Source of the DNA: an uncultured Acetatifactor sp.
GTDB lineage: Bacteria > Bacillota > Clostridia > Lachnospirales > Lachnospiraceae
Direction: 5' to 3'
Assembly: GCA_934426825.1 (NCBI GenBank)
Contig: CAKRYI010000001.1
Location: 434,001-498,000, forward strand
DNA: 64,000 bases
Below are positions 9,176 to 18,451 of this stretch, piece by piece; the first letter of the stretch is position 1, and every line of letters starts with the position of its first letter. The notes beneath the pieces are model-generated. The model saw only the letters and a list, made by a program, of their open reading frames with translations, was not told the origin of the DNA and searched no databases. The position numbers were made by a program, and so were the translations under genes.

Positions 9176-9972
9176 TAAGCCTCACCCCCTGCATCCTCTT
9201 CTCCTTCACCACTTTTTCTATCCTTCGGAGCTAAGAAGGATTTCAGTTTTTCTTCAATAACTCTGGGGTTCTCTCCTGCCTGTATTGACAAAAGACCCTC
9301 TATCATAACTTCCTTCTGTAACATCTCTGCGGCATTGTTTGCCTTCAGTTTACTGGCTACCGGAATACATACCCAGTTTGCCAAAACGGAACCGTACAGG
9401 GTTGTAACCAGTGCCACTGCCATTGCAGGTCCAAGGGTCGTCACATCATCCATGTGGTACAACATATCTACCAGACCAACCAGAGTACCAATCATACCCC
9501 ACGCAGGACCCATGGAACCCAGCGTCTCCCAGAATCCCACAATATCTTTGTGCCGTCCTTCCACACTTACCATCTCCGTCTCCATGATGGCACGCACCAA
9601 ATCCGGGTCGGTACCGTCGACGATCAAAAGGACTCCTTTTTTTAGGAAAGCCTCCTCCATGTCCGTTGCCGCTTCCTCCAGAGACAAGAGTCCCTCTTTA
9701 CGGGCAATGTTGGACAGGTCGATGATTTTATGTATTATGTCGGAAGTATTCAGCACCGGTGCCTTAAAAATCAGCTTGAAAGATTTCAAACCTTCTATAT
9801 AATTCTGCAAACTGACAGATGCCAGTGTACAGGAAAATGCACCACCGAAAGTAATGATTGCCGACGGGGCATCCAAATACTCCTTAATTCCCGCCGGACC
9901 TGCACTACTTAAAATACCGAATATAAGCATTCCGAGTCCCAATATAATTCCCAATAAAGACGCAATATCCAC
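9175..9972 (-). CDS. motA: Flagellar stator protein MotA
   Basis: MotA forms the stator ring around MotB and pushes on FliG. The 265-residue product has four predicted membrane helices, two N-terminal and two around residues 145-205. The large cytoplasmic loop lies between them. The conserved MGPAWGMIGTLVGLVDML segment spans the third helix. The C-terminal tail is charged. Placing motAB inside the fla operon, between flbD and fliL, is typical of motile Clostridia. Confidence 0.94.
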   Translation of the reverse strand: MDIASLLGIILGLGMLIFGILSSAGPAGIKEYLDAPSAIITFGGAFSCTLASVSLQNYIEGLKSFKLIFKAPVLNTSDIIHKIIDLSNIARKEGLLSLEEAATDMEEAFLKKGVLLIVDGTDPDLVRAIMETEMVSVEGRHKDIVGFWETLGSMGPAWGMIGTLVGLVDMLYHMDDVTTLGPAMAVALVTTLYGSVLANWVCIPVASKLKANNAAEMLQKEVMIEGLLSIQAGENPRVIEEKLKSFLAPKDRKSGEGEEDAGGEA

Positions 9973-10003
9973 TCAAATCACCTGACATTCTGCTTATTTT
10001 TTA

Positions 10004-10189
10004 TTACTCTGCAAAAATATCCTTTCTATACAATTTTACAAGATTTTTTACGTCTTGTCTACTTTCTTTTACAATTATTTTTCTGCCCGTCGTGAGGGTC
10101 ATTACCGTGTCCGGTGTCTCCTCCACTATCTCTATCAAGTGCGGATTTACCAGTATTTTCACGCCGTTTAACTTTGTCACTTCAATCAT
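10004..10189 (-). CDS. flbD: Flagellar protein FlbD (SwrD-like)
   Basis: This 61-residue protein belongs to the FlbD family, related to SwrD of Bacillus subtilis, which raises stator function during swarming. It opens MIEVTKLNG and contains INPHLIEIVEETPDTVMTL-type spacing with a TTGRKIIVKES segment. I chose the ATG at 10189, with GGGAG just upstream, over the longer frame to 10237, whose extra residues have no family resemblance. It lies just before motA and after flgE, the expected place. Confidence 0.88.
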   Translation of the reverse strand: MIEVTKLNGVKILVNPHLIEIVEETPDTVMTLTTGRKIIVKESRQDVKNLVKLYRKDIFAE

Positions 10190-10288
10190 ATTTTCTCCCG
10201 TTCTCCCCATTTTCGCAGTGTAAGAAATTAGTACCACTGTCCGTTTCGAGGCATAAAAACCTTTTTATTATGTAACTTTTATTTCGAT

Positions 10289-10318
10289 TTAAGGGACGGA
10301 AATACTCCCGTCCCTTAA
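10289..10318 (-). terminator. Intra-operon stem-loop between flgE and flbD
   Basis: A perfect 11-bp inverted repeat (TTAAGGGACGG and its complement) with an 8-base loop follows the flgE stop in the sense direction. There is no T-run after it, only an A-rich stretch. It may therefore be a partial terminator, an RNA end-protecting element or a processing site rather than a full intrinsic terminator. Confidence 0.5.
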
Positions 10319-10338
10319 ACAGTATTCAGGTATTTATT

Positions 10339-12090
10339 TTATCTCTTTAAGTTGGTCAGCTCTTCCAGCAGGGTATCGGATACCGTAATGATACGGCTGT
10401 TTGCCTGAAATCCTCTCTGGGTGGTAATCATCTCCGTAAACTCGGAAGACAAATCCACATTACTCATTTCCAGCTGACCGGTTGACATATAACCGCCGTT
10501 GGCTGTAACGTCCACGCCGATACCGTCGAACTCACCGGAGTTCAATGTAGAGGAATACAGGTTGTCACCCTCTTTTTCCAGACCGGAAGCGTTGGCAAAA
10601 CTTGCGGTTGCAATCTGACCCAAGCACTTGGTCATACCGTTGTCGTAGTTGGCATAAATCATACCGTCCTTCTGAACGGAAACACCAATCATGTCACCTA
10701 AACGACGTCCTGCTCCCAGTCCGTCAAAGTCACCGCTGGTTGCTCCCACAGTGGAAGTTCCTTTGTTATCATACATGGAGCTTTCGGACAAATCAATGGT
10801 GATATCCGAGAAATTACCGCCGAGTCCGGACAGTCCCAGTGTAATGGTTGTGGTGGTTGCGGAACCGCCGATTCCGGCAAACTTACCGGTATCCGGGTCA
10901 TATTTTACGGTTGCACCGTTGAAGTAACGTCCCGCTGTCTCAAAAGCGGTCTCCACACCGCTGTCCACATCCGCCGTATCGTAGATAGGGAATGTATTGG
11001 TGGTTGCTCCTCCCTCAAGGTTGGTCAGCATCTGCTTGATGGAAACCGGGTCTCCGGTCGTTTCATCCTTCACATAAAGGTTTAAGAATTCATCCGTGGA
11101 ACCCTCATAGCCATATGCCTTTGCAATATTGTCCAAACATTCCTGTACGGTGAGTTCCTTTCCGTCCGCTCCCAAAACAGTGGTCAGCTCTGTGCCGTCT
11201 TTCAGCTCACCGCCCTGGAACAAATCTGCCAGAACTGCGTATTTGGTAGTTCCGTCCACACTGGTAAGAGTATTGGTCGTCTTATCCCATCTGTATGCGG
11301 AATTGTTGAAACTTACCTTTCCGGGTTTTTCCTGTGCAACGCCGTTTGCGCCGAATGCCGCCTTGGAAATATCCACTTCCGTTCCGGTGGAATCCAATAG
11401 CTTCTCAAACTCCAGACTGTACTCATTGGTTGTCTGGGACTGTTTGAATACCAGTCTTGCCGTGTAGCTGTAGCCCAATGCGTCATAGAAATTCAAGTTC
11501 ACGGATTTACCGTTTGCGCTGGTAACATCCTTATCATGCTTGTCAATAATACCGGAAATATATGCCTGAGAAGTTGCCTCAGGGGGATAGGTCATGTTTG
11601 CCGCACTCATAATACGAAGTGCTGCTACCGTATCCTGCTTGATGTTGCCGGTGGTCTCATCCACACCCCAGCCCATTACGTTGTAACCGGTACTTGTCAT
11701 GGCAAGGTTGCCGGCACCGTCCACATAAAAGGAACCGTCACGGGTGAAGAAGTTCTGTCTGCCGTTGTTTACCACGAAGAAATTGTCTCCCGTAATCATA
11801 ATATCAAAAGGGTTTCCCGTGGACTGGCTGGAGCCCTGTCCGGTAATGTTAATATTGATTGCTCCTGATTTTACACCAAGACCAATCTGTCTTGCGTTAG
11901 TACCGCCGGTGCCGTTTGTGGCATTGGGTCCGCTCGCCTTCTGTGTGGTCTGGCTCATCAGTTCACTGAAAGTAATGGAACTGGATTTGAATGCTGTTGT
12001 GTTGACATTGGCAATATTGTTACCAATTACGTCCATCTTGGTCTGGTGTGTTTTCAAACCTGCCACGCCAGAATACAATGATCTCATCAT
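10339..12090 (-). CDS. flgE: Flagellar hook protein FlgE
   Basis: FlgE polymerises into the hook that connects the rod to the filament. The 583-residue product begins MMRSLYSGVAGLKTHQTKMD with the rod/hook N-terminal motif (IGNNIANVNTTAFKSS). It ends with the matching C-terminal coiled-coil region containing EMITTQRGFQANSRIITVSD. The central hypervariable region is long, making the protein larger than the 400-450 residues common for FlgE. It could be confused with FlgG/FlgF by its termini, but the length, the central domains and the place after flgD favour hook protein. Confidence 0.93.
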   Translation of the reverse strand: MMRSLYSGVAGLKTHQTKMDVIGNNIANVNTTAFKSSSITFSELMSQTTQKASGPNATNGTGGTNARQIGLGVKSGAININITGQGSSQSTGNPFDIMITGDNFFVVNNGRQNFFTRDGSFYVDGAGNLAMTSTGYNVMGWGVDETTGNIKQDTVAALRIMSAANMTYPPEATSQAYISGIIDKHDKDVTSANGKSVNLNFYDALGYSYTARLVFKQSQTTNEYSLEFEKLLDSTGTEVDISKAAFGANGVAQEKPGKVSFNNSAYRWDKTTNTLTSVDGTTKYAVLADLFQGGELKDGTELTTVLGADGKELTVQECLDNIAKAYGYEGSTDEFLNLYVKDETTGDPVSIKQMLTNLEGGATTNTFPIYDTADVDSGVETAFETAGRYFNGATVKYDPDTGKFAGIGGSATTTTITLGLSGLGGNFSDITIDLSESSMYDNKGTSTVGATSGDFDGLGAGRRLGDMIGVSVQKDGMIYANYDNGMTKCLGQIATASFANASGLEKEGDNLYSSTLNSGEFDGIGVDVTANGGYMSTGQLEMSNVDLSSEFTEMITTQRGFQANSRIITVSDTLLEELTNLKR

Positions 12091-12166
12091 AGTGTTTGTT
12101 CCTCCTTAAACGGAACCTGTCTCCCTCTGTCATTCAGGAAACGTAAACCTCCTTGTAAGGTCCGGT

Positions 12167-12565
12167 CTATACAATTACGGCTCCGTTGATATTTGTAAAT
12201 ACATTTTCATTGGTCTCTGTACTGTCCATTGCCGTTACCACGGTGTTATTCGGTACATTTACGATAAACGCCAGCTTATCCATGATTACCAGAGAATCCC
12301 GGATTCCTTTCTGCTCTGCTTTTCTGGCTCCGTCGTTCAACCTCTCCAACTGGTTCTTGGTAAGAGATATGTTTCTGTCTGCCAGCCTTCCCGCAGCATG
12401 CTTGGAAAACTTAAGTTCATGTGTTTCCTCTGCACTCTTCTGCTCAAGAATTTTCTGAAAGGAAAGCCCGTCGGCACGTCCTGTGCCTGTGGTGTCGGAA
12501 TTTCTGTCCAGATAACGGTTGGTAACCTGTTCAATGGAATAGTACCCGTTTTTCTGAATATCCAT
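12167..12565 (-). CDS. Flagellar operon protein of the TIGR02530 family
   Basis: This 132-residue protein has the pattern of the conserved but poorly characterised 'flagellar operon protein' found between flgD and flgE in Firmicutes. The most recognisable part is LKFSKHAAGRLADRNISLTKNQLERL, interrupted here to stay short: KFSKHAAGRLADRN, then a helix, then IMDKLAFIVNVPNNTVVTA. It is soluble with no membrane segment. Its role is unknown, and a hook-assembly function is inferred only from position. Confidence 0.82.
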   Translation of the reverse strand: MDIQKNGYYSIEQVTNRYLDRNSDTTGTGRADGLSFQKILEQKSAEETHELKFSKHAAGRLADRNISLTKNQLERLNDGARKAEQKGIRDSLVIMDKLAFIVNVPNNTVVTAMDSTETNENVFTNINGAVIV

Positions 12566-12654
12566 ATTCCCAACTCCTGTTCCAAAAGCCGGTTTTCGTC
12601 CGACTTTTACATTCTTTCTTATGCGTCGGCTCCATCCTCTGCCTTATCGGTTTC

Positions 12655-13350
12655 TTACGTCTTGTCGGATTCCTCTGTCTTGCCGGTCTCGTCCTTCTTT
12701 GCATTTTCCTCCGCTGCCAGCCTGATTTCCTTCAGTCTCTCGATATACTTGTTCAGGCTTGACACAACGTCCTTCGCCAAGAAACTCTTCTCGTAATCGG
12801 ACATTTCGTTGTATTCCTTTTCGAGTTTGTCGATAGCGTCCGCATCTCTCATGTCGATACCGTTTACGCCCGGAAGTTTGTAGAGATTCTTCACATACTC
12901 AGTTGCCTTATTGTATGCCGCCAGATATGCTGCATCTGCAACCGTATCCAAATCCTCCAGAGAATACAGTTCCTCATTGATGGATAAGTATGCTTTGTTG
13001 TTCTCATAGACTACATAGTCCACTTTACCCTGAACATACTTTGTTTCTCCCGTGGAGGTGGTGGTCTTGATATATACCTCCTGTCCTACCAGCGAGCTTG
13101 CTCTCTGCAAATCCATGCTGCTTGACATATTCTGCATCTGCTCTACCTGTGAGAACTGTGCATACTGTGCAATGTACTCTGTGTTAGAGGTGGGTTCCAA
13201 AGGATCCTGATACTTCATCTGTGCAACCAAAAGCTGTAAAAAGGCGTCCTTGTCCATGCCGCTGTTAGAAGTCTTGCTTTTGTTTTTCAGGGAACTTTGT
13301 GAAGCTGATTCAACAACTTTTCCGTCTTCCACCGGTGCTACTAATGCCAT
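12655..13350 (-). CDS. flgD: Hook cap / hook assembly scaffold protein FlgD
   Basis: FlgD caps the growing hook and is required for FlgE polymerisation. The 231-residue product contains the family signature DKDAFLQLLVAQMKYQDPLEP (core residues 33-53, quoted in part: FLQLLVAQMKYQDPLEP). It then shows YIAQYAQFSQVEQM and a compact beta domain around residues 85-130. The C-terminal 90 residues are highly charged and helical, with no FNIII/Tudor domain evident, as in several Clostridia. The gene lies after fliK and before the TIGR02530 gene. Confidence 0.92.
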   Translation of the reverse strand: MALVAPVEDGKVVESASQSSLKNKSKTSNSGMDKDAFLQLLVAQMKYQDPLEPTSNTEYIAQYAQFSQVEQMQNMSSSMDLQRASSLVGQEVYIKTTTSTGETKYVQGKVDYVVYENNKAYLSINEELYSLEDLDTVADAAYLAAYNKATEYVKNLYKLPGVNGIDMRDADAIDKLEKEYNEMSDYEKSFLAKDVVSSLNKYIERLKEIRLAAEENAKKDETGKTEESDKT

Positions 13351-13368
13351 GTTTTTCTCCTTTCTCCG

Positions 13369-14793
13369 CTATGCGGTATAATCTACTGTACTGCCGTTTG
13401 CTTCCATCATCTGTGCCGCAAGCTGTTCTTCTTCGTCCATGTTCTCCATATCTTCCATGGTGAGGGATCCGTCCAGCCGGATTCTGCGGGGTTTGTCTTT
13501 CCTGTCAGGCTCATTCTGTCCGCTGCCCCGTCCCTGCTCTAAGTTCTGCTCAAAGTGATGGGTCTGCACGGCAACTTCAATGGCTTCCACCTTCACTCCC
13601 TGTTCCGCAAAACTCTCTTTGAGCTGTATCATCTGGCTTTCCAGTGCAGCTTTAACGCTTTCATTTTCCGTAACAAACTGTGCCGTAACCACGCCGCCCT
13701 TGGATGCGATATGTATCTGCAGACTTCCCAAACTTTCCGGATGAAGCTGCATCTGCAAATCGGACTCTCCGGGTTTTACCTGAATCCTCATGTAATCCAT
13801 AATCTGGCGCATGATGTCCTGTGTGTCGGTGCTAAAGCCTCTTTGGCTCTCCACAGACTGTTCTGCCTGTAATCCGAAGCGCTCTGTCCGAAGGTTCTGC
13901 AACAGTAAATTGCCGCCCTCCGCATTGTCCTTTACGGATTCGTGGTGTCCGGACGCATTTTCTTTGCTGTCTTTCTGCCCGGCTGTGCTTTCCTGTTCCC
14001 CGGAACGCTTTAAGGTCATATCCTGTGCGGTGTCTGCGGGTGTCTTTGTTAAATCCTGTCCTGCATCTTCCGTCACGGTTTCCTCTGCAGAATCATTTAC
14101 CACAGGTTCTTCCACCGTCACTTCAATGGGAAGCACGTCCTCTGCTGCGCCGGTATCTGCCAGTCTGTCAAGCACGTCCTCTGCAAGTGTGTCGGCATTC
14201 AGGTTCAACTGTCCTGCACTTTCCTGCAAAATGTCGCCTGCCTGTTTCATCAGTTCCTGATACTGCGTGTACAAATCTCCGTCTGTCAGCAATGTGGTTG
14301 CATCCTCTGCTCCTGCGACTGCCAAAAGCAGTTGTCCCAAATTTTCCGGCTGCAGTAAATTCACTCCGGTCATATTCATGTCAGACATCACGCCTTCCAC
14401 ATCCTCTGCGGATACGCCGAAATTCTGTGCAATCTGCTGTATCAGCTCTGTGATTGCCGCTCCGAGAACTTCCATGGCTGCCTCAAAATCTTTTGCATCC
14501 ATATCGTCCAGTCCTTTTTCCGCCTTGCCGCTGTCTGAAACGTCCTCGGCTTTCGGAGTGTTGTGTTGAGCACTTTTGGCTCTCAGGGAATCCTTTGCAA
14601 CGGGATTTTTGCCGTTTGAAACGGCGTTGTCCTTCTGCGGTGATTTCTGTGCGGATGCACCTGCGTCTGCCTGTTTGTTCCAGATAGTTTCAAAGCTGGT
14701 ATTTCCCATTGTCTTGACAGTGCTTACATTTCCCACGCTTTGTCCTGCGGAAACAGTGGCTGCACCGAAATTCTTAATCGGTGTGCTCGTCAT
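13369..14793 (-). CDS. fliK: Flagellar hook-length control protein FliK
   Basis: FliK is a secreted ruler that triggers the FlhB specificity switch. The first 330 residues are low-complexity and Ala/Glu/Asp-rich. The C-terminal Flg_hook domain (about 340-430 of 474) contains LQMQLHPESLGSLQIHI and AALESQMIQLKESF, which are diagnostic. I chose the ATG at 14793, with GGAGG eight bases upstream, over an in-frame start at 14850 that lacks a site. It lies between the motE-like gene and flgD. Confidence 0.92.
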   Translation of the reverse strand: MTSTPIKNFGAATVSAGQSVGNVSTVKTMGNTSFETIWNKQADAGASAQKSPQKDNAVSNGKNPVAKDSLRAKSAQHNTPKAEDVSDSGKAEKGLDDMDAKDFEAAMEVLGAAITELIQQIAQNFGVSAEDVEGVMSDMNMTGVNLLQPENLGQLLLAVAGAEDATTLLTDGDLYTQYQELMKQAGDILQESAGQLNLNADTLAEDVLDRLADTGAAEDVLPIEVTVEEPVVNDSAEETVTEDAGQDLTKTPADTAQDMTLKRSGEQESTAGQKDSKENASGHHESVKDNAEGGNLLLQNLRTERFGLQAEQSVESQRGFSTDTQDIMRQIMDYMRIQVKPGESDLQMQLHPESLGSLQIHIASKGGVVTAQFVTENESVKAALESQMIQLKESFAEQGVKVEAIEVAVQTHHFEQNLEQGRGSGQNEPDRKDKPRRIRLDGSLTMEDMENMDEEEQLAAQMMEANGSTVDYTA

Positions 14794-14879
14794 AAGGTCT
14801 CCTCCTTTCCTGTTTTTTATATAACATAAAATGCCACTTTGGGCATTCATGTTCTATATCGGTTTTTTAGCGGTTTTTC

Positions 14880-15755
14880 TTAAGACTGCGGGTCCATAAT
14901 TTTGGTTATTTTTGCTGCCACATCTGCATCCATGGCTCCTAAAATATTGCCTCTGTCCTTCGCACTCATGGTTTTTAAAATGCGTGCCGCAAGATCCAGA
15001 TTATCCGTCATTTTTTCAAAAATGCCCGCCGCCTGCTTCGGTTTCATGGAAGAATATGCAGCCGCATAATCCTGTACTTCTTTGCTCTCCTCCAACCGTG
15101 TCACCACCTGCTTATAAATATACTCCGCCGTGGTAGGGTCCATGGACTCGTAATATTTCTGAAATTCCTCCGCTCCGGGACCTTTGTCGGAATAAACCAC
15201 TTCCTCGTAAAACTGCGTGCGGATTCGCTGAAATTCCACCTGTTTGTCCTCAAACTCTTTCAGACGCACCACTTCCGCTTTCAGGCTGTCCAGTTCCTCC
15301 TGCTTTGCCGCCGCATCATTCTGGGCGCGCTCTAATTCCAGTTCCAGATTCTTTATCTGGTCAACCGCATCCTTTAAGTTGGTGTAGCCGCCGTAGCTGT
15401 CCGGGTTGGTTGTTTCCGTCAGGGAAACTCCGGGCAGAATCCGGTTAATCACAGGCACATCCTTCAGTATAGGGGCAAGCACTCCGCTGCCGAATCCTCC
15501 GATGTCCAGCTTGATAACGGCACATATCACCGCAAGCCAGAGCAGTACAATGAGAATGGTGGCGCCGAAGGTCATAAGACCGTTGCTCTCCTCACCTTCG
15601 TCCAGCTCGTCCTCCTGCTTTGCAATTTCCTTTGCCCGGCGTTTTGCCTCTTTACGCTGTTCTTTCTGTTGCTGTTTTAACTGTTTTTTCTCATCCTGCA
15701 GCTTCTTCTTTTCATTTTCCGCTGCCAGTTCTTCCGGACTTTTTTCTCTTGCCAT
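14880..15755 (-). CDS. MotE-like / MgtE_N-domain flagellar accessory membrane protein
   Basis: This 291-residue protein begins with a highly charged Lys/Glu coiled coil (residues 1-55). One membrane helix follows (about 62-85). An extracytoplasmic coiled coil (about 130-175) and a C-terminal MgtE_N/FliG-like helical domain close the protein, with AAAYSSMKPKQAAGIFEKM and ARILKTMSAKDRGNILGAM. This architecture resembles the YlxF/MotE family, which chaperones stator components. Its start overlaps the fliJ stop (TGATG). The stator-chaperone role is inferred from family and context. Confidence 0.8.
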   Translation of the reverse strand: MAREKSPEELAAENEKKKLQDEKKQLKQQQKEQRKEAKRRAKEIAKQEDELDEGEESNGLMTFGATILIVLLWLAVICAVIKLDIGGFGSGVLAPILKDVPVINRILPGVSLTETTNPDSYGGYTNLKDAVDQIKNLELELERAQNDAAAKQEELDSLKAEVVRLKEFEDKQVEFQRIRTQFYEEVVYSDKGPGAEEFQKYYESMDPTTAEYIYKQVVTRLEESKEVQDYAAAYSSMKPKQAAGIFEKMTDNLDLAARILKTMSAKDRGNILGAMDADVAAKITKIMDPQS

Positions 15756-16210
15756 CAGTTTTTCACCTGCCTCTTCCTGCCATATGTATAACTGGTCAAT
15801 TCATCCACAGTCTTGCTTTCCTGTCTGTTTTCTTCCTGCATAAATTCTTCAAATGCCTTTTCACGCAGAGTTTCCTGTGTCTTTCTCTCTTTCATCACAT
15901 CCGTGAGCTTTGCTCTCGCCTCAATCACCTTTTGCTCCGCCGCCTTTACCTGTTTCATCTGCTCCGCGATATATCCGTCCATACAGAGAATGGCATTTTT
16001 GTTATCCTCAATGTCCCGGATTTTCAAAGGTCCCATCAAAAGTTCTCCGGCGTTCTCCTCGTACTCCCGCTTTCTTTTGTGCAGGACGTCCAACTTATGT
16101 TCCTCCTCGCTCAGTGCATTCTGGGCAAAGGAAAACTCCTGTTTTGCCTGCGTCTCCATCTTCATTTTGATGTCCAAAATACTTTGCAGCGAATATCGAA
16201 ATTTAGCCAT
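15755..16210 (-). CDS. fliJ: Flagellar export chaperone FliJ
   Basis: FliJ is a small coiled-coil stalk that connects the export ATPase FliI to FlhA. The 151-residue product begins MAKFRYSLQSILDIKMKMET, the classic FliJ opening, and is almost entirely helical and charged. It follows fliI by 30 bases and overlaps the next gene by one base. Sequence conservation in FliJ is weak, but the start motif and position are decisive. Confidence 0.92.
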   Translation of the reverse strand: MAKFRYSLQSILDIKMKMETQAKQEFSFAQNALSEEEHKLDVLHKRKREYEENAGELLMGPLKIRDIEDNKNAILCMDGYIAEQMKQVKAAEQKVIEARAKLTDVMKERKTQETLREKAFEEFMQEENRQESKTVDELTSYTYGRKRQVKN

Positions 16211-16240
16211 GAAACCTCATCAACCTTTCCTGATTATTCT

Positions 16241-17563
16241 CTACTGCTCGTCAAAAAGATTTTCCAGCATGGTTACGCTCTCTTCAAAGGTGAACTTCTC
16301 ATCCACATCCTGACACAGGAACTTGTTTACCGCATCTATCTTGGAGATTGCATAGTCAATGGACGGGTTGCTGCCGCTCTTGTAAGCGCCGATATTAATC
16401 AAATCCTCCGCCTCGTTGTAGGTGGCAAGCACGGTTTTCAGTTTGTTGGCTGCCTGCTTGTGCTCCTTCTGTGCGATCTGGCTCATACATCTGGAAATAC
16501 TCTGCAAAATATCAATGGCAGGATAATGGTTCTTGTGTCCGAGTTTTCTGTTCAGCATAATATGTCCGTCCAGAATACTTCTCGCCGTATCGGTAATCGG
16601 CTCATTGAAATCATCGCCGTCCACAAGTACGGTGTACAATCCGGTGATGGAACCTTTTGACGCTCTTCCCGCGCGCTCCAACAGCTTCGGCATTTCCGAA
16701 TACACGCTGGGCGGATATCCCCTCGTCACGGGCGGTTCGCCGCTGGCAAGACCGATTTCCCTCTGTGCCATAGAAAAACGGGTCAGGGAATCCATCATCA
16801 AAAGCACATCTCTGCCCTGGTCTCTGAAATACTCCGCGATAGCCGTTGCCGTCTTTGCCGCTTTGTTGCGCTCCAGGGCCGGTCTGTCGGAGGTTGCCAC
16901 AACAACCACCGAACGTTTCATGCCTTCCTCACCCAAATCCCGTTCAATAAACTCGCGAACCTCTCTGCCCCGCTCTCCTATCAGGGCAATGACGTTAATG
17001 TCCGCCTTGGTATTTCTCGCAAACATACCCATCAGGGTGGACTTACCCACACCGGAACCTGCAAAGATACCGATACGCTGTCCTTTTCCGACGGTAATCA
17101 GTCCGTCCACCGCTTTTACGCCAAGGGGCAGCACCTGGTCAATAATAGTACGGCTCATGGGGTCGGGCGGCGGTGCCTCCACCGGATATGCAGCGCCCTC
17201 TATCACCTCTCCGTCAATGGGGCGTCCCAGACCGTCCAGCGTCTTTCCGAGCAGTCTGTCGCTAACCGTAACACGCAGGGGATAGCCTGTGTTTTCCACA
17301 ATGCAGCCCAGTCCGATACCGTCCACCGCATCGTAGGGCATGAGCAGTGTTTTCTTGTCCTTGAATCCCACCACCTCGGCGGGAATCGGTGCCGCATCCG
17401 CATCCATTCCGGGATATATCATGCAAATATCTCCCAGCCTTGCGTCCGGTCCCACGGATTCAATGGTCAGACCGACCACATTGACCACTTTTCCCATTTT
17501 GCGGAAGAATGTCTGATCTGTCAGCTTATGATATTTTTCAAAATCAATGCGAAGATGTTCCAC
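16241..17563 (-). CDS. fliI: Flagellum-specific ATPase FliI
   Basis: FliI is the hexameric ATPase of the export apparatus. The 440-residue product has an N-terminal beta barrel (about 20-95), Walker A GIFAGSGVGKSTLMG near residue 165, and Walker B VLLMMDSLTRF. The FliI/YscN signature PSVYSEMPKLLERAG follows. The length is normal. The upstream start is GTG with a weak ribosome site, so a slightly later start is possible. It lies between fliH and fliJ. Confidence 0.96.
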   Translation of the reverse strand: MEHLRIDFEKYHKLTDQTFFRKMGKVVNVVGLTIESVGPDARLGDICMIYPGMDADAAPIPAEVVGFKDKKTLLMPYDAVDGIGLGCIVENTGYPLRVTVSDRLLGKTLDGLGRPIDGEVIEGAAYPVEAPPPDPMSRTIIDQVLPLGVKAVDGLITVGKGQRIGIFAGSGVGKSTLMGMFARNTKADINVIALIGERGREVREFIERDLGEEGMKRSVVVVATSDRPALERNKAAKTATAIAEYFRDQGRDVLLMMDSLTRFSMAQREIGLASGEPPVTRGYPPSVYSEMPKLLERAGRASKGSITGLYTVLVDGDDFNEPITDTARSILDGHIMLNRKLGHKNHYPAIDILQSISRCMSQIAQKEHKQAANKLKTVLATYNEAEDLINIGAYKSGSNPSIDYAISKIDAVNKFLCQDVDEKFTFEESVTMLENLFDEQ

Positions 17564-17593
17564 TCTGTCAGCCCTGTCTCTTCCTGAAATCTG

Positions 17594-18451
17594 TCAGTTA
17601 CTTTCCTTCTCGTAGGAAAGCAATTTTAACTTCTGTCTCAATTCCGCAAGCTGCGTTCCCAGCCCGCAGTCAAAAATACCGTTTTCCGTCTCTATCAGAC
17701 AATCATTTTTACCAAGCGTCGCATCCTCCACAACCTCAACTGAGCTGCCGGGAGCCAGTGCATTTGCCGTCAGTTGTTTTTTCTGCATGCTCACGTAAGG
17801 ATAGTCCTCCTTTGAGACATGAATCAGAAAACTGCGTACGCCTTCAATTTTGTGCATAGTGGTAGAAATGAGATATGCCAGAACTTCCCGATAGGAATCT
17901 AAATCCACATGAAAAATATGTTCATAAATAGAGCTGATGGTATCGACAAACTTCGGCTCTAATTCCTCCACCATTTTTTGGTATTCTTCTTCCAACTGCT
18001 TTTCTTTTTCTGCAAGCTGCGCGGTCTGCTCCCTCGCCTGAATCTGCGCTTTTTCCATTCCGTCGGCATACCCCTGGTCCCTTGCGCTGCTTAAAATATT
18101 GCCGCGCTCATTCTCTGCCTCCGCTTTTGCAGTGTTCACAAGCCGCTCCGCTTCCTGTCTCGCCTCCGCAAGAATAGCATCCGCTTCCTGCCTTGCCTTT
18201 GTGCGGATACTTTCCGCATCTTCCCCAGCCTTTATTACATTGCCCGCAGGCGCATCGGTTCCATCCTCTGCATTGCCTTCCACTTCCACCTGCGCAGCAT
18301 TCAATCCCGTAACAAATCCCTCATTTTCGGGCTGATTCATTTTGACTGCCAGCTCCCTGATTCGCTTAGCCACCAGTTCGTTGGAGTCAATTACCCTCTT
18401 ATCTTCCTGTGAAACATAGGTATTACTGTACTTAAAGAGATTACTAGACAA
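17594..18451 (-). CDS. fliH: Flagellar assembly protein FliH
   Basis: FliH dimerises and tethers FliI to the C-ring. The product of about 285 residues has an Ala/Glu-rich helical middle (ILAEARQEAERLVNTAKAEAE) typical of FliH/V-ATPase E subunits and a globular C-terminal domain. I prefer the TTG at 18451, because GGAGGTGA lies eight bases upstream and would fall inside the longer frame that starts with GTG at 18469. Either way the start overlaps the 3' end of fliG. Confidence 0.88.
   Translation of the reverse strand: MSSNLFKYSNTYVSQEDKRVIDSNELVAKRIRELAVKMNQPENEGFVTGLNAAQVEVEGNAEDGTDAPAGNVIKAGEDAESIRTKARQEADAILAEARQEAERLVNTAKAEAENERGNILSSARDQGYADGMEKAQIQAREQTAQLAEKEKQLEEEYQKMVEELEPKFVDTISSIYEHIFHVDLDSYREVLAYLISTTMHKIEGVRSFLIHVSKEDYPYVSMQKKQLTANALAPGSSVEVVEDATLGKNDCLIETENGIFDCGLGTQLAELRQKLKLLSYEKESN

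Noticed and set aside
15620..16660. 346-residue plus-strand frame opposite motE-like and fliJ
   Set aside because: Spans three confirmed genes on the other strand; composition is that of an antisense frame.
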